DNA from: Polyporus tsugae
Lineage: Eukaryota > Basidiomycota > Agaricomycetes > Polyporales > Polyporaceae
Assembly (NCBI GenBank): GCA_024305745.1
Contig: JAHRBS010000013.1
Coordinates: 620,001-684,000, forward strand
Direction of reading: 5' to 3'
Length of the DNA: 64,000 bases
Shown here: one piece after another, positions 23,501 to 37,918 of the stretch
Layout of the letters: each line of letters opens with the position of its first letter
Numbering within the stretch: position 1 is the stretch's first letter
Program-made: the position numbers and the translations under genes
Notes under the pieces: model-generated
What the model was told of the DNA's origin: nothing
Databases searched by the model: none
Seen by the model: the letters and a program-made list of their open reading frames with translations, nothing else

Positions 23501-26500
23501 CACCGCCTCCAGTGCGTGCGCGGCAAAGGAGCCTCGCACGGAATTCGCGAACGCAGTCAGCTCTATTGCGCGAGGACAACGTGACCGCGCAGGACCTGCG
23601 CAGCATGCAGTCTGAGGCTCAGAGTACCGAGGGAAGGACTGGAGCGTGGACACGATCTGTCAAGTCTATTCCGGCCGCGGGTGCGTAGGGCTGTGAGCTC
23701 GTCGCGTCGGCCGGCTATACCGTCAACGAGAATAGCTCGGTGCCCGTGCCAAGAAGTGGTCGTGGCAGGAAGTGGGTGCGTGTTCCCAGGCTGCCTCGTG
23801 TGCAAAGGCCGAGCCGAGAGGGGAAGCAAATGAAGCGGGCAGGAAGGAACGGGCTTTCAGACAGAGGGCGACCTCGCACTCTGTACCGCTAGGTGGTAAC
23901 AGCTCTCTGAGGGTGGCATGACCACACTGCAGATAGTGTGCTGGCTCGCGGAGATGATTGCGGGTCGCCGTATCCGTCGATAACAGGGACCGGTGGAAAG
24001 TCGTGCACGATAAACACCATCCGCTCTTCGCGCGAAAGCAGGGAGAAATGGGCAGGCCAAGCCCGTTCGTATCTCAGCTGTTGGAGTAGCCAATCATCCA
24101 GGTAGTGTGGGTATGAGCGGGAACTAAAGTAATCGCTGCTCTGAGAAAGGATGCTGACCCAAGAGGCGGATAACGCTCAATGAGCTTTGATCGGTCTGCG
24201 CGGCAGTCCCACCGTGTCTGCTCATGCCCAACTGTCAGGACTAGCAGGTGTGAGAAAACGCGGCGGGGCGTGCATGTAGATTGACAGCTGCAGTTTGAGA
24301 CACGAGCCTAAACGTACGGATGACACCGGCAGCGCAAATGTATCAAAGGGGTTAAAAACGGAAACCGGCATCCAAGACATTTTTTCTGACACACCCGTGT
24401 GCCCAAGGACTGAACAGACCCGACAGTATTATTGACTATCTCTCCGCTCGACATTTCGCCCTGTCGGAGCCCCGTCCACCGAATTTCAGGGCGCCCACAG
24501 AGGGCTTTCCCGACGCAGAAGAAGAATATATCTCGTCTGCGTTTGAGACGTCGTAGACAGGAACAGAGGCCAAGTTAAAAGCTTACGCGTCTCAACGGAA
24601 CTCTTTATGAGGCCTTGCCGTAATACGAAGGTCATGGAAACCACGTCCGCGTGAATGAAGGCGATGCCACGCTTAAATTCGGTCATGAGAGCATTCAACT
24701 TTATACAGCTTTTTCAGATCGAACGTGGGTACCGTGACTTTCGTCCTGTACCGGACTAGCCGAGGTCGCCATCGGTGTCGTCGCCAACGTTCTCAAGTGG
24801 CAGTGGCGCTGGAAAGGACGATGGACGTGTGCATTCACCATTGATACCAGAGGCCAAGTAGATGTCTCCCTAGATCACGCACGCTGCCAAGACCATGCCC
24901 ATTGACTATTGTGGCAGCACAGAATTCTGGACCGTGGAATACTAACGAGAGGCTCGACCGGGGATACCGAAAAACACGGGCAATCCAATAAATATTGGAC
25001 GAGTCACTGACCCCCTGTCAAACCGGTCAGCGACTGACTGATTCGACTGACCGGTCTGACCACTCAGGTTAGCCCCTTCGTCTCGCGCACATATGATACT
25101 CAACACAACTGAATACGCAGCGCGCGCGGAGCCTCGAGCTCGCGGTCGTTGCTGAGGCCTGAGGTGTTAAACACGAGTACCACGGACACGAGTAGCCCCC
25201 TCAGGCGTGGTAAATGCAGTGTTTGCTGCATTTATAGAAACCCTTTCGAGGCAGAATCAGTCACGGAGGCGTCCCTTGCTGAGACGTGACGATTCAGACT
25301 GCCCGTCCAGTTTGACTAGGGATGGTCAGACCTAGTGATTTGACCAGTTAATCTAACTCTGAGCGGTCTGACATTTCCTGCCAATAATGTGGAAATGTGT
25401 GCGACATGCCGGAGACAATTGCGTTGCGGTCAAAGGTACGGCAGCATTGACAAGGCGACAAGTAATCTATCAAAGGAAGTTGCATGATTCTGACAACCCA
25501 TGTATACCGAAGACCGCATATAATGAGCACATTTAAGGCATACAGACGCACCTTAAGACTATAAGGAACAAAAATCGAGCCGTCCAGTATTTGCCTCGGT
25601 CCATGATAGAGGACTGGCCGGTTGCGCGGCTAGAACAGGTGAATGGCGAGTAGAGTTTGGCGGCGAGATAGGAAAAGTTGAATGCACGGAGCACCTCTGG
25701 TTATTATCAGAGAGGCATGGTGTGCCACAAGGGGCGGGTGAGCGGGTGTCCCGAGTAGGAGGGGGCGTAGTGAGAGAGGTCGAAGGCTTCGGGAGGTGGT
25801 CGCAGTCCACCGGGAGCGGTCGTGAGAAGCGAGGGGTGGGAACCGTGCGAGATAGGACGGCGTCAGGATTTGTCAAGGCCGAGTGAGGTCGAGGGGGTGG
25901 ATTCGGAGGATCGCAATTGAGTTGGGTTCCAAGGACACCTCCCGAGACGAGACCTATCTTGGGCGGTGAAGAGATAAATGGGAGCGTTCGCAGTGGGATA
26001 GCCGGCGAATTCTAGCATTGAGTACTATTGAGTGGCAGTTTAATATCAGTAAACCCGAGAATAGGTCGATAGACATGTTGGCCATACGAACGCTGCCCGG
26101 CAGGATATATGCGCGCATTCGGTCATGTTGAATCTGTCGAGTAGTGAAGACAAGCGACCAGCGTCGTTGACGACGGCAAGGAGGATGCTGGCGGTGAAAG
26201 GAAAATGGAAGGACGGACTAATGTCGGTAGAGAAGAGGACGGGGGATCAGATCTGAGAATTCGAAGGGCGAGAGAGGGATGCTCTGTATGGATGCGGCTA
26301 CCGAACGAGGCAGAAATCTCGGCAATATCCCCGATTCAACTCCGCTCAGCAGACGCCCGCCCCACGCATTCGCGGAAACCGACGCGGCCTAAGTATGACA
26401 TCCACCACTGCTGCTGATCTCTGCTCTTCGGAATGGTCACGGTCCACATCCCCTGCGTTCCACTGCAGCGATTCTGTCCACGGGGGATCTCACTCCCTTC

Positions 26501-26709
26501 CGCCTTGGACACACGATCGACTGACTGCCTGTCTCAGGCGTCGCCAATCTCATCCGAGCCCTCGAGCATGCAGCTCTCTGCTGCTCAACGTTCAACTCAA
26601 CTCTGGTAAGCTCCGGCACCCATCACGCTCTGCCCGCCAGACACACTCACTTGCCACGCTTTTCTCGTGCAGACTCGCACCGTCCCGTCTCTGCCAAATT
26701 CCAATTGCA

Positions 26710-27906
26710 ATGTCATCGCAAGTGCCCATGCACAGCATCGCTGGGCCCGTCCGCGTCGACTCCCTTCAAATCTTACTCCACGCTTCCACGGCGCGTCTCG
26801 ACGTGCCCGAGCCGCACTCCGGATCCGCACTCAACGGTCTCCGGACGCTCGGCGGTCGACATCTTCCCACCACGTCGCTCGCTCTCCTCTCAACTGGTGA
26901 GTCCCTTCCCGTCCCCTCGCTCGCATCATCGCGAATTCGCCACCAACCGCCGGCGACGTCAGCTGCAGCGCCATCTCCTTAGCGGACATGACCAGGGCCC
27001 AGACACCACTCCTCGGCGACGAAAACACTGCCCTTCATGTCGGCCGGCAGCGCCCACGGCCTTCAAGTTCCACGGCGCAACTCCTCGCCGCCGGGTCGCT
27101 TCCACCGCTTGTCCACTGACCACGCATCTCTCGCTCGTGGACTAGCACCTTCAGTGCGCAACTCCCAGCCACCGGGTCGCTTTCACCTCTACTGACCAGC
27201 AGGCGAAGCCGACAACGGGTGTCGAGGCTACTCTCGTACGCGAATGTCTTCGCATCAACGCAGAAGACGGCCTTTCTGCCATCTGGGGTACGCCGCGGGA
27301 ACAACCACTTTCTCAGCCCTCGGCGAGGCGGGCTCTCAGGACCGGGTTTATGAAATTGCCGAAGCCCGAGAACGACGTGGAGTTGCAGAACCGCGTGCTC
27401 AGCTCAAGCGACGACGCGAGGTGAGCACACCTCGCCATCCTCAGCCAGCACAGATTCCCGGTTGCTAACCACTCATCTCAAAGGACTCGGGAACGCGTCC
27501 GCGACGTCTGCGGTCCGTTCGCTACCGAACGGAGCTGGTTCCGAAAATCGACGGAAATGTCGATTTTCGCCCGCGCCCCAACCCCCCGGCCACCTGCTGC
27601 GGCCCCGCCGCGACCAGGTTGTCTGGAAGGTATGTCCCCACCATCCATACGGCCTCGGGCGAACCCAGATCAGCACGCAGGGCGATCGTCGAAGCCCCGT
27701 ACAAAGATCTATAGCGCGCGCTGTGCGTGCTTGTCGAGTAAGTCGTCGAGTATTCGCCTCCAGGGCGCCGGAGCACGTTCTAATGTATCATCGCCCAGTC
27801 TCTGATCACGTCCGCTTCGAACGCCGCCGGATCCGCGAAGATCCGACGAGGTTCGAAAAATCGTGTTCCGCGCGATTTCATTGCACTCGCAAAGCGCCGC
27901 CAGTGA
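26710..27906 (+). CDS. Unknown six-exon gene, 270 aa (unit 3)
   Basis: Same model as at 14059, shifted by 12651 bp: exons 26710-26896, 26983-27110, 27200-27420, 27484-27629, 27715-27737 and 27799-27906. I see no substitutions between the two copies in these exons. Function unknown. Confidence 0.45.
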
Positions 27907-29070
27907 ACTCGACGCCCCGCCCTCGGGGTGGCTGCAAGAACTCTTCCAACGAAGTGCGCGATGCATGGGCAGCCTGTATGGACCGTTGTGCACCGCCGGA
28001 GTCCGGTTCTCAAAAAGCACGGGGACACGGCCGGCATGGGTGCACCCGAACCGAGACGGGTGTACCGGCTCCCAGGCGTGTTGGAACGGTATGGCACCTG
28101 TCCGCCCTCACCGTGGGTTGCTCTCAGGGCGAGAACATCGAGGCTGGCGCCTGACGAGAGCGAGGATCGCGCCGCTATCGTTGTGCCAGGATGTGCGGCC
28201 CGGGAGAAGGACTTGTCTGCCGTCAACGACGACGACGACGACGACGACGGCAACCCATGAACAAGGTGTCGGCGCGACGGAAGGGACGCCAGACAGATCT
28301 GAATTCACTGCCGTCGCGTCAGGGCTAGCGATACTCGGGAGGATCGATCGCGTTGTCCCCACGCATAGTGAGTAAATTGCACGTAGCTCCTATCCGGCGC
28401 GTCAAAATGCGTTCTAACGCGTCGTGCAACAGTCCATGATCATTTTCGCGACGAACGCCGCCGGCCGAGCGAAGATCCGCCGAGGTTCGAAAAATCGCGA
28501 TGAGTGCGATTTCATGGCACTCGAAAGTGCTTTCGGCGAACCCGCCTCTCCGCGCCCCAAGCGGCCGGATAAACACCCCAAGCGAAGTGTTCGGTGCGTG
28601 GAAACACCATACAGACGATTGCCGCGGCCGGGAGGGCACTCTGACAATACGCCATCGGGGCACGTTGTCGGGCGACGGCGATGGGCGCGCGCCGCTGAAC
28701 GATTAACCTCAGGGACAGGATAACCGCCACAGGGAATGCATCCACCGTCATCCAACTAACGCAACGTCAACGAATCAGGCACGACGGCCGCGAATATCGC
28801 CGAAATACCGTCCGGACGGGCAGGCGACTGCGTGGGTGGAGACGTCGACGAATGTGACGCCCGGAGAAGCGAAAACAGCTAACCCCGCGGGCGGGGAAGC
28901 AATGAAAAAAAAGGCGTAACGCATCTGCGCGTAGCAGGTGAGTGAATCCACCCTGTCACCTCGAGGCTGACCTCCGTGCCGTATAGGAAGCTCGGCATAT
29001 CGCCGTCGTGGCGTCTGTCAGGCAATTGGAGGCCATGCGGATGGATGGGGACTAATCTCTCAAACGCCCG

Positions 29071-29717
29071 ATGAAGTCGATGCACTCATCCGTGGAGTGC
29101 TTCCGCGTCGAGGGCGCGATCGTCTTCCACGTAGACTACCATGCAGCCGACGCGGTTAATATATTTCTTTTCGTCGCACAAGGAGAGCGCGTTACGTACC
29201 CCGCTTGGACAACCCCAGACGAGTGTGTGAAGAGATTCGGGGTCTGCATCGGCACAACGGTAAGCATGTACATCTCGCTCGAGAGCATCGGTGACGTACC
29301 TCCCCTTGCCGCCAGGCACGCGGTATCACGAAAATTCGAGGCCACCGAAATCGTCTTGTTCGACCCGGCACGATAGTCTAAGCATTTGTTAAACCGATGG
29401 CGGTGCGCGGGGACCGCAAGCCCAGGCTGTAAGTCAGCCGCGTTCTTGCCGGCAGCAATGACTAACACACCTTTGAACCATAGCACCTCCAATCACATCC
29501 GGGGCGCGCTGGAAAGGACACCGTCAGCACCAGTCAAGGATACGCGATTCGGATCCGAGTCGAAGACGAGTGTCGGAATCAGGTGGCAAGGCACTGGCTC
29601 CAGGTCTCCGGTTTCGGACTGCGGCAAAGGAAAATCGAGCTCACCGACAACGACCCGGACATCAAACCTGTGCCTCGGGCTGCTCTCGCAAGGTGCGCTG
29701 ATTGGTTGGAGTTGTAG
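29071..29717 (+). CDS. Unknown two-exon gene, 140 aa (unit 3)
   Basis: Copy of the model at 3769: exons 29071-29259 and 29484-29717. Same as unit 2. Confidence 0.38.
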
Positions 29718-30804
29718 CTAATGCGGGGTAGGTATTGAATGAATGAAGGGGTCGATCAGGGTCTGCGGGGAACGAGGGAGATACTAGGCAGCGGATCGGA
29801 GTGTGCTGAGGAGAGGAGGAGGGATGAGGAGTGGAGAAGGCGGTGGTGAGTGAACTCGAACGGCCTCGCTCTTCCAGTTACTTATACATTTTCACGGTGG
29901 CCCGTGCACCTTCCACACGCACAGACCCTCCGTTGGTGCCCCAGAATCAGAGGACGTACGTGGCCTCAAATGCTCGGCTTCCGGACGAGGCGGACGGGAC
30001 AAACACAGGGACGGAACGCCGGCACGATGATGCATGGTTATGCGCAGCGTTCTGGGCGCGCTTGTGATGGGGCGTGTTTCAGCAGCCGGTTGGCGATTAA
30101 TCTTTCTCCAGCCGCCATTTGGAGCTTTGATCGGACGCTGTCTGCGGATGCGGGGGCGGCCATTGCGTTTCTGGGTAAGTTTATCAGCTATTCGGCGGCG
30201 GCGGCGGACATTGCTCTGACTGACTCGTGTTGACGCAGCTGCGATATGCAGAGGGGCTTTTCCGACCGCCGTGGCGAACCACCACCCAGAGAGTTGCGGG
30301 AGTGTTTGGAACGCAAAGGCGTGCAGACACGGCGGGGTGTGCACTTCGACTGACGTCGACAACCCGTTTTCTCTGGACCACAGAAACAGCTGGGCCTCTC
30401 GTCAAACCGCTGCAGTACTCACCGGCACTCGTATCTTCCACCTCTGCCACCCATCGTCTGCTCCCTTCGCACCAGTCGCTTCTAGTCGATACGGCGTTTC
30501 CGCCCATGGCCCGTCCATTCGCGCAGATTAATATTCAAATCATGGCTGCCATTCTTCGATCGCTCTCGCTAAACGATGGCGGAAATCGGGCGAGGAACCA
30601 TATCCATTTTCCGCGAGCAAGCCGCCGAGCGCCTTGTGCGGTGTGTAATATTATTAACTAACGGAGCTCTCGCGCTAACTAACGAGAGCAACCGGTTCAG
30701 CGACAATACGGCCTCCCCGCCCATCGACCACCTCTCCCCTCAGCGAACGCAAACGCAAACAATCTAGACCACGCGCATCCCAAAAATCCAAGCCCGCACA
30801 CAGC

Positions 30805-31361
30805 CTAGTTGTCCCACTCGGCAGGGACGTACTTGGGGGTCTTCGGACCGGTCTTGGGGTGGCGAAGAGGGAGGTTGTAGGGGTTTGTCTTGTAGCGGTA
30901 CCGGCCGCGTCCGATGTCCTCACGACCGCCCGGACGCTTGCGATGCGCACACTTCGGAGCCGGAGCGAGGTGCTTGGCATCAAGCGATGCCGCAAGCCGT
31001 TCGTCTTCCGTGATTGGGACGAACCTCAGGACACCGGTGGCCCACAGGTGCTCGAAGTGCGTGAGGATGGGAGCTCCGCCACGGATATTGCTGAGGTTTT
31101 GAAAGGGGATGTCTGGCGGCCATCCGACGAGCTTGTATCCGTGCTGGAGGACGACGGACTCGATGTAGTCTTCGAGTGTCCAGTACATCCCGGCTTCGTC
31201 GTCTCCCGTCACCTCGCCTGCAGCGGTGGCAGCGGTAAGTTGCGGTGTCTACAACTTGTATGCCACACAACAAATAACTGGTACTCACGCAGCTTTCCGT
31301 CCATGCTGTCCCGCAAGTGGCCTCGAACATAACCCCTCCTGTCGCCGTATCGCGGCTTCAT
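30805..31361 (-). CDS. Conserved-looking unknown protein, 161 aa (unit 3)
   Basis: Copy of 5503-6059 with exon 1 at 31289-31361 and exon 2 at 30805-31217. Identical in the exons as far as I can see. Confidence 0.6.
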
Positions 31362-32000
31362 GCGAGGGACGGAGAGTTTCGACGTCGACGGTGGACATAG
31401 ATCGGGGATAGAGCCAGGAGCGGAGACTAGGACTGGTGTGAAGCGCATGCCACTGTCGCGAAGGGGGGAGTGAGGATGGGTCGCGGGACAGAGGTGCAGA
31501 ACGGATGCCAATTGTTCGGGAGGTGAAATGCGCTGACCGCACTGAACTTTGGTTTCTCTAGAGCGGGCTGCGGGAGCCGATGGATGCCGCGGGCACCGGC
31601 GCACGAAACATGGAGCGGCTCTGTCGGTAAACCCTATCCGATTCTCTTCACCCTGCTCTGGACACTCGCCGCTCTCTCTGGGTGAGGCAGCGACAGTATC
31701 GGAGCAGTAATGCATCTGTATCCTTCATAGTATCCATGTCCGAGTCGGGAAGCAGAGCCTGAGGAGCAGGGAACTGTAGAGGGTATACTATTCAAAATGT
31801 CCGTTGGACCTAGGCAGATGGCGTTTTCGCAGACTTGGAATATATCTAAGTGTTGAAACATCTTGGGATGGATAAACCGTCTGACCCCGGGCGGCTCCAA
31901 ATGGAAGCGCCTCTGGTGATATTTAGGGCAGGTGGCGGCGGATGAAGCGCAGATATATATGGAATGTACCATGCCCAGCTTCCGACAAATTGCACCGCGG

Positions 32001-32083
32001 TCCGTTCGGAATTGAACCTTCAAGTTTCACAATCTACACCGCCTGCAAGACTCCGTTGACCTGTCCCACTTGGCTACCTCGAC
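32001..32083 (-). ncRNA. tRNA-like segment (unit 3)
   Basis: Copy of 6699-6781, same sequence as unit 1 across both boxes. Confidence 0.45.
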
Positions 32084-32638
32084 CCTTGGTCTACGCCTGG
32101 CTCAATTTCTGACTCGGGTTTCGTGCATGTGGTGAGAAGCTGCAGACTGGTACGAGTGAGAAGTAAATGGGAGAGGAATCCCTGGGCAAGCAGTAGACCG
32201 CTGCATGCCCTCGGTTTCCTCCCACACTCACTTCTTGGAACAGAAGTAAGAAAGGCAATAAATTGTGAGCAGAGCGAGAGCCCAGACTTTGAGTGAAAGG
32301 CCATGGCCCATAAGCGACATATGCAAGCGGAGAATATCCATGATCCGTGTGATACGCCAGAGCGAGCTGTGAAGGAAGGGTAGTCAGACGTCGAGGCGGG
32401 GCCTAGACAACCTTTGATGTTTATGCTGACAGCCGTACCCTATTGTTACAAGCGGACGGAACACTCTCGCCCGGCTTTTCTCGGCTTTTCTGTGATGCGC
32501 GAGTCAAGTACAACAGCCTATATCTACACCATTCCAACCTCGCTGCTCCCCTTCCACGTTCCCCTCCCCCAATTCTAAATCTCAATCCCCCATCTGCTGA
32601 GTGATCGGCAATCGCTGCTCAACTTACCTCCCACAACC

Positions 32639-33151
32639 ATGTCCAGCCTACGACTCGTTGAAGTAAGCCCACTTCTGTGAGTATCAGTTGTGACCGCATC
32701 CACACGTCAGTGATCGATGACTGACCTTGCATGCATAGATACTGGGCAACCTCCCAGTGAAGCAAGGCTATCAATCCAAGTTGCGGCAAAGACACCTCAT
32801 GGTAAGCCCAGAGCGCTACTCCATTGATGGAAGACATTCTCACGCCGACATCCGCAGACCAGAGTGCGATCGTCAACAACATGCGTGTTCATCAAGCCGT
32901 GGTCGAAGTGGTTGATTCACTGGGATCTGGAGCGGGAGCGCTGTTGGATAAGAGCTCACAGTGCTCTCTGCACACGTCGGGCATGCTTGAAATCGATATG
33001 GTACGTGCCTCGGACCATGTTCACCAACTTATGGGGACTCAGACATAAGTATTTGCTTCGGATTCCGTGGATGCACGCATGTCCGAGTCGCTTTCAGGCG
33101 GCTTGGCGAGAAGACTGTGTTGGACTCTCACATGGGGTTAATCGGCGGTAA
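32639..33151 (+). CDS. Tentative three-exon unknown gene, 126 aa (unit 3)
   Basis: Copy of 7337-7849 with exons 32639-32662, 32739-32801 and 32858-33151. Carries the same Met-to-Val change as unit 2, plus an intronic substitution near 32809. Confidence 0.33.
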
Positions 33152-36100
33152 CACAAGGCGATGAGGACTCGGGGCGCATCTGGTAAGCCGACTTTCACGC
33201 AGACCTGGCGCAGTTCCTCACTAACGGCTCTTTCAGACTCTAGCTGGTGGGGAACTTGTTACACTTGGACTGTCGGGCAAAAACCAGGGAAGGTATGTAC
33301 ACTAGAATTGCAGCATGGCGTTGAATGTTGGGGACTGACCTTGGATGTTGCAGAACTGAGTGCAAGCACCTACCTGCCGGCAGAAGAGGATCACTCCCGG
33401 GCTCGGAAAGAAGAGCCTGCCGCTTCGACGAATACGTCGACTCCGCCTTGCGCCAAGAAGGTCAGCCTGGCGAGGCGGTGTGGATGTGTTCTGAATACGC
33501 GGCGAGCGGACGAGACGAGCAAGGATCAAACATGGGCACTTGGCCGGTGCAGTACTAGTTCAGATGTTTGCGGGCTCACGCATTTGGCAGACACCCCGGC
33601 CCGGGTCGCGACATTGCCGACATGCCACGCAGCGGTGCCACTGAGTCAGCGAAGGGGAGCGTCGGCAGCGAGCATGGCAGCAATGTCGTGCTCACAAGAG
33701 CCACTGGCACTGCCAGCGGCGACAGACAGCTGATTTCGGGTACGTACCGTTGGCAAGGTCCATAAGTCTCCTCTCTCCGAGTCGTTTAGTGTCGCTGTGC
33801 ACACTCCGAGGGCAGGTCCGGCGGGTGGATGTTGCGGAGAATTGAGGGAGGCCGCCAGGGTTAGGCAGGCGGGATCTGAGGCGCACATCGCACGTAGCAC
33901 GGAAATCGAGTGTACGGATGAGAGAGAGAGAGAGTGGTGCAGAGCAACGAGTCGACAGCAGAAGCGACCGGCAGAGCTGCATAGACGCTCATGGGCCGGC
34001 CCCGCGTTCTCCGAGTCCTACACGCGCGAAACCGCCCGCACCAGCACCTGTACACACCGGACTGCCCACTCCTGTATCCACAAGACTCTCTGCTCCTGTA
34101 TCCACAAGAATCCCTGAGTCTAGCAATATCAACGGCGTGTTTCGTGTCTTCGTGCGTCTCCCGGTGCACAGACGCGCGGACCGCGCCACCCTGAGGCTGG
34201 GACAGTCTATGCATGGTGATGAGAATGGGAAACGGTGACGCTAGAACATACAGACGGATACGTCGGAGCCGTGTCGTCGCCCGAGAGCCGTGGATTCAAG
34301 TTATGAGCGTCTTCATGATGTGACCGTTACCATAGTCCTGTGTGTGCACGGCGGAATCCGATGCGTGTCGGGAGAGGCACGACACACGGGGACCCAGGAA
34401 CTCAACACGAGCGTGGGATGCGCCGAGTTGTGGATGCCGTAAGTTGGGTCATCTTGGCCAGAACTCGGTGCTATCGCGATTGCGATATCACATTCATCCA
34501 CAGGTACTACGCGTCGCGGTCGTCAGTACGCCGATCCGTGACAAACGGAGCTCGACCCAAGCGCGAGCGCGTCCACCCGCGTCGGGAGGCAGCATCGTGT
34601 CAAACAGGCGGTCGGAGGTCCCGGTACAGAAACGTGTTGCGTGCGCGCGCGTGCGGAGAAACTAGACGGGCGGCGGGGGCGTGCATGAGAAGACCGAGGT
34701 TTCCGCTGGCGCCGTGTGTCCTGCGAGCCTCGAGGCGGGCAGCCTGTCCCATCGACATTCGTGCTCCAGCCAACGTCTCGCCTGGTCCCTTCCCACCGCG
34801 ACTGACAGCGGAAGGCTGCTCGAAGTGGTGTATGACAAGTAGGAAGGTTCTTGGCCGTGCGCGTCGGAGCGCCGCAATGTCGACGGGAGACAGGCCGAGA
34901 TGCAGATTGTACCCGAAAGTAGGGTGGAGTCGATGTGCTTCGGTGCGAGCCTCGAGGCAATCCACCGGGGGCGTCGATTGGGATGTCAGAGAAGGGGGTG
35001 CGCTCGGAGAGGCGGGGTGCATACGCAGATGGTCTAGGCAAAGCCCACGATGAAAATTGCAGAACCCAAGAAGACAGGGAAGGCATACGGCGACATCAAC
35101 AGAGAATGTACGCGGTGTCCTAGCAGCGAGCGTCTGCGTGTCAACGATACATCGATCGCCGATAGAGGGCGAGTCGACTGGTCCCAGTCCCATGTCGCAC
35201 GTATCCAGGCATGTCCGTGTCCGTGAAGCACGAGACCAGTGAAGATGCAGTACCCAGGTGGCGCGATGCTCGGGCCTCCTCGGAGAGGGCGGGTGGGTTC
35301 CCTGCGCCGCGGCAGAAAGCCCGCACATAGAGCACCCGAGCAAACCCAAGTGGATTGCGTTCGTCGTCTCCACCACACCCGCATGGACATACTGCGTCTT
35401 GCTGACCTATGGTGAGAACCCGCTGGGACATGCGGGCCGACTGCGCAGTGGGGGATGGAGGCGGAAGGGTGGAGGTAGACAGCGCATTCCCAAACGTCGC
35501 CTCGCCTCTCCGGACGGCGCAGATGGCATGGGAGGAATAAGGCGCACAGGAGGGAAGGCATAGCAGCGCGTTAAGCGAGCGTTCAGGCACCGAGGGCAGA
35601 AATTGGAAGACATAATACAGGGTACAGAGCACGAGCACAGAGCTACCGGCAGCGGCGAATTGGAAGGAAGGCGAAGCCCGCGGCGACTTGACTCGTATGC
35701 TATCTTGGGGGATGAGCCATTATTATTATCGCCCGTGGCTTAGATGGGTTGAGCAGCGAAGATTGCCAGCGAAAACCAAGCGTCCGAGATCACGGAGGAA
35801 CAGCACGAAGAAAAGCGTCCTGGTTCCACAACGCCGCGTCAGAAACACAAAAACAAAACGGAGCCAAAGTCGAGAAGTCGAACGCAAACGATAGCGAGAA
35901 GGAGTGGAGCAAATCAAGCCTAGACAGAAGCTCGCTCTGTGAGTTCACAAGCCTCGACTCTGGAGACGCCGACATCGACACCGACATCGCATGCTTTCTC
36001 GAGGGAGAAGCCCGCCTCTGAAGCGCACAGGGGGATTGTCGCCCCCGCAAACAACAGTGTGACGTTATGCGCCACCCGAAGCCCTCGCCTACGCATAGTG

Positions 36101-37918
36101 CGAGCGTGGAAACACCGTGGCCTCCCCCTTCGACCTAAATCGAGGTACGGGCACCGCCTCCAGTGCGTGCGCGGCAAAGGAGCCTCGCACGGAATTCGCG
36201 AACGCAGTCAGCTCTATTGCGCGAGGACAACGTGACCGCGCAGGACCTGCGCAGCATGCAGTCTGAGGCTCAGAGTACCGAGGGAAGGACTGGAGCGTGG
36301 ACACGATCTGTCAAGTCTATTCCGGCCGCGGGTGCGTAGGGCTGTGAGCTCGTCGCGTCGGCCGGCTATACCGTCAACGAGAATAGCTCGGTGCCCGTGC
36401 CAAGAAGTGGTCGTGGCAGGAAGTGGGTGCGTGTTCCCAGGCTGCCTCGTGTGCAAAGGCCGAGCCGAGAGGAGAAGCAAATGAAGCGGGCAGGAAGGAA
36501 CGGACTTTCAGACAGAGGGCGACCTCGCACTCTGTACCGCTAGGTGGTAACAGCTTTCTGAGGGTGGCATGACCACACTGCAGATAGTGTGCTGGCTCGC
36601 GGAGATGATTGCGGGTCGCCGTATCCGTCGATAACAGGGACCGGTGGAAAGTCGTGCACGATAAACACCATCCGCTCTTCGCGCGAAAGCAGGGAGAAAT
36701 GGGCAGGCCAAGCCCGTTCGTATCTCATCTGTTGGAGTAGCCAATCATCCAGGTAGTGTGGGTATGAGCGGGAACTAAAGTAATCGCTGCTCTGAGAAAG
36801 GATGCTGACCCAAGAGGCGGATAACGCTCAATGAGCTTTGATCGGTCTGCGCGGCAGTCCCACCGTGTCTGCTCATGCCCAACTGTCAGGACTAGCAGGT
36901 GTGAGAAAACGCGGCGGGGCGTGCATGTAGATTGACAGCTGCAGTTTGAGACACGAGCCTAAACGTACGGATGACACCGGCAGCGCAAATGTATCAAAGG
37001 GGTTAAAAACGGAAACCGGCATCCAAGACATTTTTTCTGACACACCCGTGTGCCCAAGGACTGAACAGACCCGACAGTATTATTGACTATCTCTCCGCCC
37101 GACAATTCGCCCTGTCGGAGCCCCGTCCACCGAATTTCAGGGCGCCCACAGAGGGCTTTCCCGACGCAGAAGAAGAATATATCTCGTCTGCGTTTGAGAC
37201 GTCGTAGACAGGAACAGAGGCCAAGTTAAAAGCTTACGCGTCTCAACGGAACTCTTTATGAGGCCTTGCCGTAATACGAAGGTCATGGAAACCACGTCCG
37301 CGTGAATGAAGGCGATGCCACGCTTAAATTCGGTCATGAGAGCATTCAACTTTATACAGCTTTTTCAGATCGAACGTGGGTACCGTGACTTTCGTCCTGT
37401 ACCGGACTAGCCGAGGTCGCCATCGGTGTCGTCGCCAACGTTCTCAAGTGGCAGTGGCGCTGGAAAGGACGATGGACGTGTGCATTCACCATTGATACCA
37501 GAGGCCAAGTAGATGTCTCCCTAGATCACGCACGCTGCCAAGACCATGCCCATTGACTATTGTGGCAGCACAGAATTCTGGACCGTGGAATACTAACGAG
37601 AGGCTCGACCGGGGATACCGAAAAACACGGGCAATCCAATAAATATTGGACGAGTCACTGACCCCCTGTCAAACCGGTCAGCGACTGACTGATTCGACTG
37701 ACCGGTCTGACCACTCAGGTTAGCCCCTTCGTCTCGCGCACATATGATACTCAACACAACTGAATACGCAGCGCGCGCGGAGCCTCGAGCTCGCGGTCGT
37801 TGCTGAGGCCTGAGGTGTTAAGCACGAGTACCACGGACACGAGTAGCCCCCTCAGGCGTGGTAAATGCAGTGTTTGCTGCATTTATAGAAACCCTTTCGA
37901 GGCAGAATCAGTCACGGA

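Larger units (their letters stand above)
12617..25267 (+). repeat. Tandem array unit 2 (12,651 bp)
   Basis: Complete second copy, contiguous with units 1 and 3 with no spacer. It matches unit 3 base for base over long stretches and carries the intact version of the 270-aa model. One substitution private to this unit (G at 19399, A in the other two) falls inside the tRNA-like segment. Confidence 0.97.
25268..37918 (+). repeat. Tandem array unit 3 (12,651 bp)
   Basis: Complete third copy, same length as unit 2. It has more private substitutions in its right half (for example near 32809, 33471, 33608, 33715, 34120, 34293, 35090, 35152, 36053, 36473, 36504, 36556, 36728 and 37100), while its left part shares two bases with the partial unit 4 (near 25953 and 26073). 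That pattern fits a copy next to the array edge that exchanges sequence with its neighbours. Confidence 0.97.
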